Shown: piece after piece, positions 49,911-56,225 of the stretch | How positions within the stretch are numbered: the first letter of the stretch is position 1 | Layout of the letters: every line of letters starts with the position of its first letter | Assembly (NCBI GenBank): GCA_016125285.1 | Contig: WGMA01000035.1 | Location: 1-56,225 of the forward strand | DNA: 56,225 nucleotides | Direction of reading: 5' to 3' | Source: Phycisphaera sp. | GTDB lineage: Bacteria > Planctomycetota > Phycisphaerae > Phycisphaerales > Zrk34 | Made by a program: the position numbers and the translations under genes | The notes under the pieces: generated by a model | The model's input: only the letters and a program-made list of their open reading frames with translations | What the model was told of the DNA's origin: nothing | Database searches by the model: none

Positions 49911-51927
49911 GGAGCGAACGACCCGACACATGTATCTGCGCGACGCTGCCATCTTGTACCAAGGAGCCGGTCTTGCCGTGCTGCCCGCGCGACGCGCCGA
50001 GAAGCGCCCGGCGGTCGGCTCGTGGAAGCAGTATCGGGATCGTTCGCCCACCGAGGCCGAGGTATCGGCGTGGTTCGCCAACGATCACGACGCGCTGTGT
50101 GTTCTCTGCGGCCGCGCGTCGAGCAACGTGGAGATCATCGACTTCGACGCGGCCGGCGAACTCTTCGCGGCGTGGTGGGATCGCCTTCCGCCGGAGTTGC
50201 GGGACAAACTCGTAGTCGAGCAAACGCCCTCGGGCGGTTACCACGCCGTCTACCGCTACGAGTCGGAGATCTGCGGCAACCTGAAACTCGCCCAGCGCCA
50301 TGACGGCCATCGGGTCGTCACGCTCATCGAGACCCGGGGCGAAGGCGGACTGTTCCTGTGCACTCCAACACCCGGATACGAACTGATCCAGGGCGACCTA
50401 TGCGACCCGCCCGTGCTCACGGAGGCCGAACGCGACGCGCTGCTCCAAGCCGCGTGGGAGCTGAATGAGTACGTGCCGCCGGCGATCGACGGGCCCAACA
50501 CCAACCCACATTCCGCCGCATCGGGCGAGACGGCCATCAGGCCCGGTGATGATTTCAACGAGCGCGGCGATGTTCGCACTGTCCTTGAGCGCTGCGGCTG
50601 GTCGTGCGTGCGCGGCGGTGAGAACGAGTACTGGCGTCGGCCGGGTAAGTCTCATGGCTGGAGTGGCACGCTCAAGGACAATGTCTTCTACGTCTTCAGC
50701 GCCAACGCCGCGCCGTTCGAGCCCAACCGGGCCTATTCGCCGTTCGCCGTGTACGCGAGCCTCGAACACGACGGCGACTACGCCCGCGCTGCCTCGGCGC
50801 TGCGATCTCAGGGTTTCGGATCGTCGCCTCCAATGACAGCCCTCAGCGGGTCGGCAACCGGCCCGCCCGCAGCGCCGCTGCCGCAGTTCGAGCCGCTGAC
50901 GGTGCGCTCCCTGGTCGCCGAGTTCCCCGCGCTGCGCCCGCCGATCATTCACGGTCTGCTGCGCGAGGGCGAAACGATGAACCTGATCGCCAGTCCCAAG
51001 ACCGGCAAGTCGTGGCTCGTCACCGACCTGGCGATCTCCGTCGCCACGGGCCGCGACTGGCTCGGTCAATTCCGCTGCGAACGCGGCGATGTGCTGATCC
51101 TCGACAACGAGCTGCACGGCGAGACCAGCGCCCACCGCATCCCCAAGGTCGCCGTGGCGCGGCAGGTGCCCGTCGACGCCTACGCCGACCGCGTGTGGGT
51201 GCAGAACCTCCGCGGGCACCTGCAGGACGTGTTCTCGCTCGGCTCGTACTTCCAGGCGCTGGAGCCCGGCCGGTTCAAGGTAATCATCCTTGACGCCTTC
51301 TACCGGTTCATGCCGCGCGACATGGACGAGAACGACAACGGGACGATGGCGTCACTCTACAACCACCTCGACCGCTACGCCGACCGGCTGGGCTGCTCGT
51401 TCGTGCTGATCCACCACACCACCAAGGGCAACCAGTCGGCCAAGAGCGTTACCGACGTGGGCGCGGGCGCCGGCAGTCAGAGCCGCGCCACCGACACGCA
51501 CATGGTCTTGCGTCCGCACGAGGAGGACGACGCGGTCGTGGTTGACGCTGCCGTGCGCTCGTGGCCGCCGGTCGCCCCGCGTTGCCTGCGCTGGTCGTTC
51601 CCCGTCTGGTCGCCCGCCGATGACCTCGACCCAGCGCACCTGCGGTCCGACGGCGGCAAGAAGCGCGGCGAGAAGAAGGACGAGTGGACCCCCGAGTCGT
51701 TCGTCGAGGCGTTCATCAACGACGAGCCGGCCACGCGATCGGCCATCATCAGCAAGGCGATACGTGCAGGCCTGTCGAGGTGGGCGGCGGACAACCTGCT
51801 TCGCACGGCGGATGGCGACGGGCTTGTGGTGCGCCACGGCACGGGCCGGCGCAACCAACCCTCGACCTACCAGCGCCCCGGAAACGCCCCAGGTGCGGTA
51901 CTCGAAGGTGAGGAGGAGCAGTCATGA
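49894..51927 (+). CDS. Primase-polymerase fused to RepA-like AAA ATPase
   Basis: This 677-residue protein has an N-terminal bifunctional primase-polymerase (Prim-Pol) domain (about 15-200) with the metal pair in EIIDFDAAG (Asp83, Asp85) and GGYHAVYRY (His117). A central linker follows (200-330). The C-terminal RepA/DnaB-like ATPase has Walker A SPKTGKSW (367-374), Walker B VIILDAFYRFM near 465, and a helix-rich winged tail. It is a replication initiator/primase-helicase of plasmids and phages. The ATG at 49894 overlaps the helicase by 17 nt; ATG 49930 is an alternative 15 nt after GAGGAG. A block of hairpins begins at its 3' end. Confidence 0.85.
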   Translation: MTSPSEERTTRHMYLRDAAILYQGAGLAVLPARRAEKRPAVGSWKQYRDRSPTEAEVSAWFANDHDALCVLCGRASSNVEIIDFDAAGELFAAWWDRLPPELRDKLVVEQTPSGGYHAVYRYESEICGNLKLAQRHDGHRVVTLIETRGEGGLFLCTPTPGYELIQGDLCDPPVLTEAERDALLQAAWELNEYVPPAIDGPNTNPHSAASGETAIRPGDDFNERGDVRTVLERCGWSCVRGGENEYWRRPGKSHGWSGTLKDNVFYVFSANAAPFEPNRAYSPFAVYASLEHDGDYARAASALRSQGFGSSPPMTALSGSATGPPAAPLPQFEPLTVRSLVAEFPALRPPIIHGLLREGETMNLIASPKTGKSWLVTDLAISVATGRDWLGQFRCERGDVLILDNELHGETSAHRIPKVAVARQVPVDAYADRVWVQNLRGHLQDVFSLGSYFQALEPGRFKVIILDAFYRFMPRDMDENDNGTMASLYNHLDRYADRLGCSFVLIHHTTKGNQSAKSVTDVGAGAGSQSRATDTHMVLRPHEEDDAVVVDAAVRSWPPVAPRCLRWSFPVWSPADDLDPAHLRSDGGKKRGEKKDEWTPESFVEAFINDEPATRSAIISKAIRAGLSRWAADNLLRTADGDGLVVRHGTGRRNQPSTYQRPGNAPGAVLEGEEEQS

Positions 51928-52361
51928 GATTTCGTTTTGTGAATCGTTTGGTGCGCACAAAACAAATCGGTGGTGGTTTCGTTTTGTGCGCCGCACGCAG
52001 CGCACAAAACGAAAGCCGCACGCCGGGTCTCGTTTCGTTTTGTGCGCCCCTAAAGGGGCGCACACAAAACGAAACGGACCAGGGCCGGCGTGCCCCGCGA
52101 CCAGGACGATTCGTTTGGCGCACCAAACGAAACGCCCGCCCCCTCCGCACAGGTTCGCCCACGTTGGCCCACGTGGCGAACCCCGGACCTGCCTTGGCCC
52201 GCCGTCCCACCCCGCGACCGGCGCGACACGGCCCAACGTGGGCGAGATTCGCAGTTACCCACAATCTGCCAGTCTGGCAGTGGGTAACTCCGAGGCGATG
52301 GTTCCTCCCTGGCCGGGTCGGGCAGGAGATGGCGGCGGGAACAGCACCCGTTAGCGACTGA
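51924..52361 (+). CDS. Doubtful ORF reading through the hairpin repeats
   Basis: This 145-codon frame has an ATGA overlap with the primase stop and a strong GAGGAG 6 nt upstream, so translation could begin here. However, its product is largely the translation of repeated hairpin arms (repeated FVxR/QNE-type words such as RFVNRLVRTKQ and VSFCAPLKGRTQNET) and of GC-rich spacer. It has no domain. Either a gene start was invaded by repeats, or the frame is fortuitous. Confidence 0.25.
   Translation: MRFRFVNRLVRTKQIGGGFVLCAARSAQNESRTPGLVSFCAPLKGRTQNETDQGRRAPRPGRFVWRTKRNARPLRTGSPTLAHVANPGPALARRPTPRPARHGPTWARFAVTHNLPVWQWVTPRRWFLPGRVGQEMAAGTAPVSD
51929..52131. repeat. Four hairpins, three built from a shared TTTCGTTTTGTGCGC arm
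   Basis: Hairpin A: 51929-51941 with 51956-51967 (one-base bulge). Hairpin B: TTTCGTTTTGTGCGC 51977-51991, perfect complement 52000-52014, 8-nt loop. Hairpin C: 52031-52050 with 52055-52076, 20 pairs with a 2-nt bulge, loop TAAA. Hairpin D: TTCGTTTGG 52110-52118 with 52123-52131, loop CGCA. Arms A-C are the same sequence in alternating orientation; D is shorter and only its TTCGTTT resembles them. The cluster starts 2 bp after the primase stop. Confidence 0.85.
52152..52288. repeat. Two further hairpins between the primase and methyltransferase genes
   Basis: Hairpin E: GGTTCGCCCACGT 52152-52164 with ACGTGGCGAACC 52171-52182 (one-base bulge, loop TGGCCC); part of the arm recurs at 52232-52245. 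Hairpin F is nested: GTTACCCAC 52254-52262 with GTGGGTAAC 52280-52288, enclosing CTGCCAG 52266-52272 with CTGGCAG 52274-52280. Their arms differ from hairpins A-C. The rest of the stretch to 52397 contains no gene I would support. Confidence 0.75.
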
Positions 52362-52397
52362 CTTTCTTTCGTGAAAAACACACACCAGGAGCTTCCC

Positions 52398-53726
52398 ATG
52401 AAGATCGAACTCCGTCCCTTGGACCAGATCAAACCGTACCCCGGCAACCCGCGCCAGAATGACGAGGCGGTGGACGCCGTCGCCGCGTCGCTGCGCGAGT
52501 TCGGGTTCCGGCAACCCATTGTGGTCGACGCCGAGGGCGTGATCATCGTCGGCCACACCCGCTACAAGGCGGCGCAGAAGCTGGGCCTGGCCAAGGCGCC
52601 GGTGCATGTCGCCACGGACCTGACCCCGGCGCAGATCAAGGCGTACCGCATCGCCGACAACCAGACGGCCAGCATCGCCGAGTGGGATTACGAGCTGCTG
52701 CCCATCGAGTTGTCGGCGCTACAGGAGATGGACTACGACCTGGGCCTGCTCGGCTTCGACCAGGAGGAACTGACGCGGATCATGTCCGGCGACGTGGAGC
52801 AGGGCATGACCGACCCCGACGACGTGCCGCTGCCGCCCGACGCCGCTACCACGCAGCCCGGCGACCTGTGGGTGCTGGGCAACCATCGTCTGCTCTGCGC
52901 CGACAGCTCGAACTCCGAGCATGTGGACCGGTTGCTCGACGGCTCGGTGGTTCATCTGGTGAACACCGACCCGCCGTACAACGTGAAGGTCGAGCCGCGC
53001 AGCAACAACGCGATCGCCGCCGGACTGTCATCTTTCGAGACGATGCATCACCAGAAGCTGGACGTCGAGCGCCACCCCGGCAAGGCCAAACCGACGCAGA
53101 AGAAACTCCGCGCCAAGGACCGGCCGCTCGCCAACGACTTCGTGACAGACGAGGCGTTTGATCAACTGCTCGATGCGTGGTTCGGCAACATCGCGCGCGT
53201 ACTCGCCCCCGGTCGCGGGTTCTACATCTGGGGCGGCTACGCCAACTGCGCCAACTACCCGCCGGTGCTCAAGCAGTGCGAGCTGTATTTCTCCCAAGCG
53301 CTGATCTGGGTGAAGCAGCACCCGGTGCTCACGCGCAAGGATTTCATGGGCAACCACGAGTGGTGTTTCTACGGCTGGCGAGAAGGCGCGGCGCACAAGT
53401 TCTATGGCCCGGCGAACGTGCCCGACGTGTGGTCGGTAAAGAAGGTCAATCCGCAGTCGATGGTTCACCTCACCGAGAAGCCGGTCGAATTGGCGATCCG
53501 CGCGCTGCAGTACTCATCGCTCGCCGGCGAGAACGTGCTGGACCTTTTCGGCGGCAGCGGCAGCACGCTCATCGCCGCCGAGCAGACCGGGCGCCACGCC
53601 TACCTGATGGAACTCGACGCGCTGTACTGCGACGTGATTGTGCAGCGATGGGAACAGTTCACGGGTCGCAAAGCTGAACGCATCGCCGACCCCGTATCCG
53701 AACCGGCATCTGCTGTGGGGGCTTGA
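52398..53726 (+). CDS. ParB/Srx-domain DNA methyltransferase (N4/N6, beta-class order)
   Basis: This 442-residue protein starts at ATG 52398 after AGGAG. Residues 1-120 are a ParB/sulfiredoxin-like domain (PLDQIKPYPGNPRQN and IVVGHTRYKAAQKLG). The methyltransferase follows, with catalytic DPPY (191-194) and the AdoMet-binding FGGSG near 384-388. DPPY before FxGxG gives the beta-class order. A target-recognition region lies between. Such ParB-methylase fusions are common in phages and integrative plasmids and act as orphan methylases, without a restriction partner nearby. Confidence 0.88.
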   Translation: MKIELRPLDQIKPYPGNPRQNDEAVDAVAASLREFGFRQPIVVDAEGVIIVGHTRYKAAQKLGLAKAPVHVATDLTPAQIKAYRIADNQTASIAEWDYELLPIELSALQEMDYDLGLLGFDQEELTRIMSGDVEQGMTDPDDVPLPPDAATTQPGDLWVLGNHRLLCADSSNSEHVDRLLDGSVVHLVNTDPPYNVKVEPRSNNAIAAGLSSFETMHHQKLDVERHPGKAKPTQKKLRAKDRPLANDFVTDEAFDQLLDAWFGNIARVLAPGRGFYIWGGYANCANYPPVLKQCELYFSQALIWVKQHPVLTRKDFMGNHEWCFYGWREGAAHKFYGPANVPDVWSVKKVNPQSMVHLTEKPVELAIRALQYSSLAGENVLDLFGGSGSTLIAAEQTGRHAYLMELDALYCDVIVQRWEQFTGRKAERIADPVSEPASAVGA

Positions 53727-53732
53727 TTGAGC

Positions 53733-54890
53733 TTACTGCGTGTCCTTGGTCAGAACCTGGAGGTATTCGTGATAGGCATAAACACGATCCCGCTGCTTGC
53801 CGGAGGTTTCGCGGAGAACACCGGCGTTCTGCAAGGTCTTGATGGCCTTGAGCGCGGTGGGCTTGGTCGTTGTCAGCAGCTCAATCGCCAACGGCAATGT
53901 CACGATCGGGTGCCGTGGAAGTTGATCGAACAAGCGAATCGCAGTTACCGTGGCCGAGTCGTGATTGGCGACCGCCTCGCGGTCACGATTGATACGGATG
54001 AACAGACGCCGCGCGACGGCCACACCGTCATCCGCCGATTCACGCACGCATTCGAGAAAGAACGTCACCCAGCCCTCCCAAGCGCCGTCGGTGCGGACGG
54101 CCGAGAGCTTCTGGTAGTACAACTGCTGGTGGCGCTTGAACGCCAGGCTGAGATACAGCAGCGGCGCATCGAGCAGGCCCCAGTGCTCGACCAGCAGCGT
54201 AATCAGCAGCCTGCCCACGCGCCCGTTGCCGTCAAGGAACGGGTGAATCGTCTCGAACTGAACGTGCGCCAGGCCCGCTTTGATCAGCGGCGGCAGCGGG
54301 TCATCGCTGTGCATCCACCGCTCAAGCGCCGCCATGCTCTCGCCCACCGCATCCGGGGGCGGCGGTACGAATACGGCACGACCCGGCCGGGTGCCGCCGA
54401 GCCAGTTCTGCGAGCGACGGATTTCACCCGGTTGCTTATCGCGGCCGCGCACGCCAGTCATCAGCCGTTTGTGTGCCTGGCACAAGAGCCGCGTGCTCAA
54501 GGGCAGCCCTTTGGGCCGGGCGATCTCACGCCGGGCGTAGGTCAACGCATCGACGTAGTTACAGACCTCCTGCACATCGTCGGGGCGATCGGCTTGATCG
54601 GTGGCCTCGTAGTTGAGCACATCTTTAAGCGTGGCCTGCGTGCCTTCGATCTGCGACGAAACGACAGCCTCTTTGCGGACGAACCCGTAGAGGAACCAGT
54701 CGGAGCTGGGCACCATCGCGCCGGCCACGGAGAGTCGGGCCAACGACGACATCGCCGCTCCAAGCAACTGCTGCGTCGGTTCGTCAACTGCCAGCGGCGG
54801 CTTGGCGGGCGGCAGTGGATGCGGGATGAACGCCCGCACCTTCTCTTCACCCGCGGTGGCCACCCGATATGTACCGGTCGTTCTGGACAT
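53733..54890 (-). CDS. Fic family protein with built-in inhibitory motif
   Basis: This 385-residue protein starts at ATG 54890; a TTG at 54914 would add 8 residues. The Fic catalytic motif HPFLDGNGRVGR (216-227) is intact. An N-terminal inhibitory motif SSQIEG (78-83, [ST]xxxE[GN]) means class II auto-inhibited. A C-terminal winged-helix-like domain (about 305-385) may bind DNA. It transfers AMP (or another nucleotide moiety) to hydroxyl groups of target proteins; the target is unknown. It converges on the methyltransferase gene (6-bp gap). A symmetrical promoter/operator lies upstream, suggesting autoregulation. Confidence 0.9.
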   Translation of the reverse strand: MSRTTGTYRVATAGEEKVRAFIPHPLPPAKPPLAVDEPTQQLLGAAMSSLARLSVAGAMVPSSDWFLYGFVRKEAVVSSQIEGTQATLKDVLNYEATDQADRPDDVQEVCNYVDALTYARREIARPKGLPLSTRLLCQAHKRLMTGVRGRDKQPGEIRRSQNWLGGTRPGRAVFVPPPPDAVGESMAALERWMHSDDPLPPLIKAGLAHVQFETIHPFLDGNGRVGRLLITLLVEHWGLLDAPLLYLSLAFKRHQQLYYQKLSAVRTDGAWEGWVTFFLECVRESADDGVAVARRLFIRINRDREAVANHDSATVTAIRLFDQLPRHPIVTLPLAIELLTTTKPTALKAIKTLQNAGVLRETSGKQRDRVYAYHEYLQVLTKDTQ

Positions 54891-54918
54891 CGTTGGTTTA
54901 GCTCTCTTAACCAAGCGC

Positions 54919-54974
54919 GGCCGCTAGTAAAGCCATCTTATCTTACGCCGGCCGCTAGTCAAGTTGGCTTTACT
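54919..54974 (-). promoter_or_regulatory. Promoter/operator of the Fic gene with inverted and direct repeats
   Basis: Reading leftward, TTGACT (54957-54962), a 16-nt spacer and TAAGAT (54935-54940) form a promoter. It is bracketed by a perfect 10-bp inverted repeat AGTAAAGCCA (54926-54935) and TGGCTTTACT (54965-54974). A 10-bp direct repeat GGCCGCTAGT (54919-54928 and 54950-54959) is offset by 31 bp, about three turns. This looks like a repressor-controlled promoter; the Fic protein's winged helix or the HARE-HTH protein downstream on the right could be the regulator. Confidence 0.6.
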
Positions 54975-55051
54975 TGGCTTGGACTCAACATGCCGGAGAA
55001 AACCCCGACCGTTGCGGCGGCCGGGGTGAGTGAAGCGGAGGGCGTGTGATG

Positions 55052-55423
55052 TCAGTCGACGCGCGGTTCTTCACCTCCGTGGGCCAGGGCGTGGAACTCG
55101 ACCATCGCGTCGAGGTAGACGTCCTTCGTCGCCGGATAGCACCGCCGGTGTCGGACGTCGACCACCGACCGCTCCTTGAGGAACTCCAGCGCCACGTTCA
55201 CCTGCGTGTAGGGCAGGTTCTCCTGTCGGGCGAGGAGCGTGAGCGTGGAGCCCTCCCCGCTTTCGGGGGCTTCGCTGATCGCGTGGGCGACCGTCTCGAA
55301 GACGGCCTTGGTGCAGCGATGGGTGTACGAACGGCCGTCGGCATGATCGCCGACGACCGTCCGCACCAGGCAACCGTCCTCGATGAAGAACCGCACGTCA
55401 CGGTTGGCGAGGTTCGTTTTCAT
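55052..55423 (-). CDS. Hypothetical protein in element tail operon
   Basis: This 123-residue protein has no signal peptide. The middle part (AVFETVAHAISEAPESGEGS, then LTLLARQENLPYTQVNVALEFLKERSVVDV, given in part) resembles a winged-helix fold. The N-terminal half contains FFIEDGCLVRTVVGDHADG, possibly a small beta hairpin. It lies 9 bp after the HARE-HTH gene on the same strand and is probably cotranscribed. Function unknown. Confidence 0.65.
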   Translation of the reverse strand: MKTNLANRDVRFFIEDGCLVRTVVGDHADGRSYTHRCTKAVFETVAHAISEAPESGEGSTLTLLARQENLPYTQVNVALEFLKERSVVDVRHRRCYPATKDVYLDAMVEFHALAHGGEEPRVD

Positions 55424-55432
55424 GGCGACACC

Positions 55433-55921
55433 TCACTTTCCTCTGAATGCGAACAAGCCGCGATCGGTCTTCTTGAAACGTGCGTCGGCGCCCTTGGTCT
55501 GAATCTCGCGGAGGATCGCGGCGTAGATCGTCGCGTGGGGCGTCTTGCCATCAGTCTTCCACAGCTTCTTAGCCAGCATGGTTTCGACGATGTCTTTGCA
55601 ACGCATGGGCTGCTTGGCGTCCTTGAGAACCTGTGCCGCCGCATCGAGGCCGCTCGCCTTCTTCTGCTTCTTGGGTTTGGGCACAGCCCCCGAGGCGCTC
55701 GTGGCCATCGCCCGTTCGCCCCCGGATTTGGCCGTCATGCCATCGGGGCTTTTGGCTTGTTCGTCGCGGACGCGAGCGTTCTCTTGATCGGCCTTCGCCT
55801 GCGCGACGACGTGTTCGCGCGTGGCCTTGCCCTTGGGCGCGGGCTTGGGCTTGGTGGCCTTCTTCGCGGGGGCCTTACGAGTTCCGGGGGTTGCGGACTT
55901 CTTGGTGGTCTTCTTGGCCAT
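55433..55921 (-). CDS. Lys/Ala-rich HARE-HTH DNA-binding protein
   Basis: This 162-residue protein has an N-terminal tail (1-40) of repeated AKK/APKKA units, like histone H1. A basic linker follows to about residue 90, then a HARE-type winged helix (about 90-160, with LDAAAQVLKDAKQPMRCKDIVETML and TPHATIYAAILREIQ, given in part). HARE-HTH domains occur in RNA polymerase delta subunits, restriction endonucleases and ASXL proteins and bind DNA. The combination suggests a nucleoid-type or silencing protein carried by the element. GGAGCATCG precedes the ATG. Confidence 0.78.
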   Translation of the reverse strand: MAKKTTKKSATPGTRKAPAKKATKPKPAPKGKATREHVVAQAKADQENARVRDEQAKSPDGMTAKSGGERAMATSASGAVPKPKKQKKASGLDAAAQVLKDAKQPMRCKDIVETMLAKKLWKTDGKTPHATIYAAILREIQTKGADARFKKTDRGLFAFRGK

Positions 55922-55963
55922 AACGATGCTCCTGTAACAGGGGTGATGGAAAACGAGCCGGGC

Positions 55964-56182
55964 TCACAGTCCCAGCTCTTCGCAAAGCGCGTTGTATTGG
56001 TCGGTGCCGAGCATCTCGATGAGTTGCTCGATGAACCATTGAAGCTGTCGATCGACGGCGGGGTTGTTCGTGCTGGCGGGCTGGAGCCAGGCGGCGATCG
56101 CGGCGACGGCCTCGGGGCTGAACTGCTCGCGGATGTGTTCGAAGAGTTCCGATTCGTCGTGTCCCTTGGGGTGGGTGGTCAT
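55964..56182 (-). CDS. Small acidic hypothetical protein
   Basis: This 72-residue, helical and acidic protein starts at 56182 (GGAGC upstream). The sequence includes SPEAVAAIAAWLQPAST and QLQWFIEQLIEMLGTDQY, giving two amphipathic helices. No family is recognised. It is followed on the same strand by the HARE-HTH and 123-residue genes (gaps 42 and 9 bp), suggesting one leftward operon whose promoter lies at or past the right edge. Confidence 0.6.
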   Translation of the reverse strand: MTTHPKGHDESELFEHIREQFSPEAVAAIAAWLQPASTNNPAVDRQLQWFIEQLIEMLGTDQYNALCEELGL

Positions 56183-56225
56183 GGCGTGCTCCTGTTGCGG
56201 CGCTGGATGGTGCGGTCAGTCGACG

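Larger units (their letters stand above)
41983..56225. mobile_element. Integrated element (phage-like or integrative plasmid) at tRNA-Pro, right end not in window
   Basis: From the tRNA onward the gene types change: a large serine recombinase, a sigma-like factor, RecE-like nuclease, Sak4-like ATPase, DUF669, RusA, helicase, primase-polymerase, ParB-methyltransferase, Fic and HARE-HTH genes. They are short, tightly packed and mostly overlap by ATGA or GTGA. No direct copy of the tRNA 3' end was found to the right of the tRNA in this window, so the right boundary is outside. No structural phage genes or conjugation genes are visible, so phage or plasmid cannot be decided. Confidence 0.75.

Noticed and set aside
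51929-52288. CRISPR array
   Set aside because: The repeats are inverted hairpins with different spacings and no direct repeats of constant length with regular spacers; no cas gene is visible.
51749-52558. 269-codon leftward open frame over the hairpin block
   Set aside because: It is composed of the same repeat translations in reverse plus antisense to the ends of the primase and methyltransferase genes; no start signal.

Overview
The window reads like chromosomal DNA of a high-GC planctomycete, most likely of the Phycisphaerae type. The grounds are a PVC-type beta-propeller/HEAT/cytochrome c protein, two formylglycine sulfatases, a sialate O-acetylesterase, a DUF6807 protein, several Tat-exported or lipoprotein sugar-degradation proteins and a prepilin with a RGFTLIELLVV leader. 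This placement is inferred from gene content; there is no rRNA or other phylogenetic marker beyond ribosomal proteins L19 and S16.

Left part (1-41.9 kb) is core and catabolic chromosome. It begins with a cut zinc-ribbon gene, then a PIG-L deacetylase / two-domain esterase-like / TIM-barrel operon, and a YifB (ComM) ATPase with a promoter that leaves no room for a leader. Secreted proteins follow (polysaccharide deacetylase, GH5 lipoprotein, prepilin), then an MFS carrier, a GT87 membrane protein, the DUF6807 / PVC-cytochrome pair, an Nramp-like carrier lacking DPGN and a beta-CASP nuclease. Next is the rpsP-trmD-rplS operon without rimM. A TPR membrane protein and two trypsin-like/PDZ proteins follow; one of the two looks catalytically dead and has its PDZ nested inside the protease fold. 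After that come a sulfatase and an SGNH esterase bracketed by a CCCGGG-type repeat, an esterase, thioredoxin reductase, a second sulfatase, a LolA/LolB-like lipoprotein and an RDD membrane protein.

Right part (41.98 kb to the end) is an integrated mobile element whose far end lies outside the window. It starts at tRNA-Pro(GGG). A large serine recombinase reads toward that tRNA and ends inside it. Behind it are a small coupled ORF, a sigma-factor-like protein and an intergenic region with direct repeats. Then comes a rightward recombination/replication module: RecE-like nuclease, Sak4-like ATPase, DUF669 protein, RusA resolvase, SF2 helicase, and primase-polymerase/RepA-like ATPase. A tRNA-like structure with a long variable arm lies inside it. 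A 360-bp block of hairpins separates the primase from a ParB-methyltransferase fusion. A leftward-reading block follows: a Fic protein with a symmetrical promoter/operator, a Lys-rich HARE-HTH protein and two small unknowns. No capsid, terminase or tail gene is visible.

Most worth a second look are the hairpin block at 51.93-52.29 kb, the tRNA-like structure at 47.36 kb, the nested-PDZ pseudo-protease and the recombinase/tRNA overlap.
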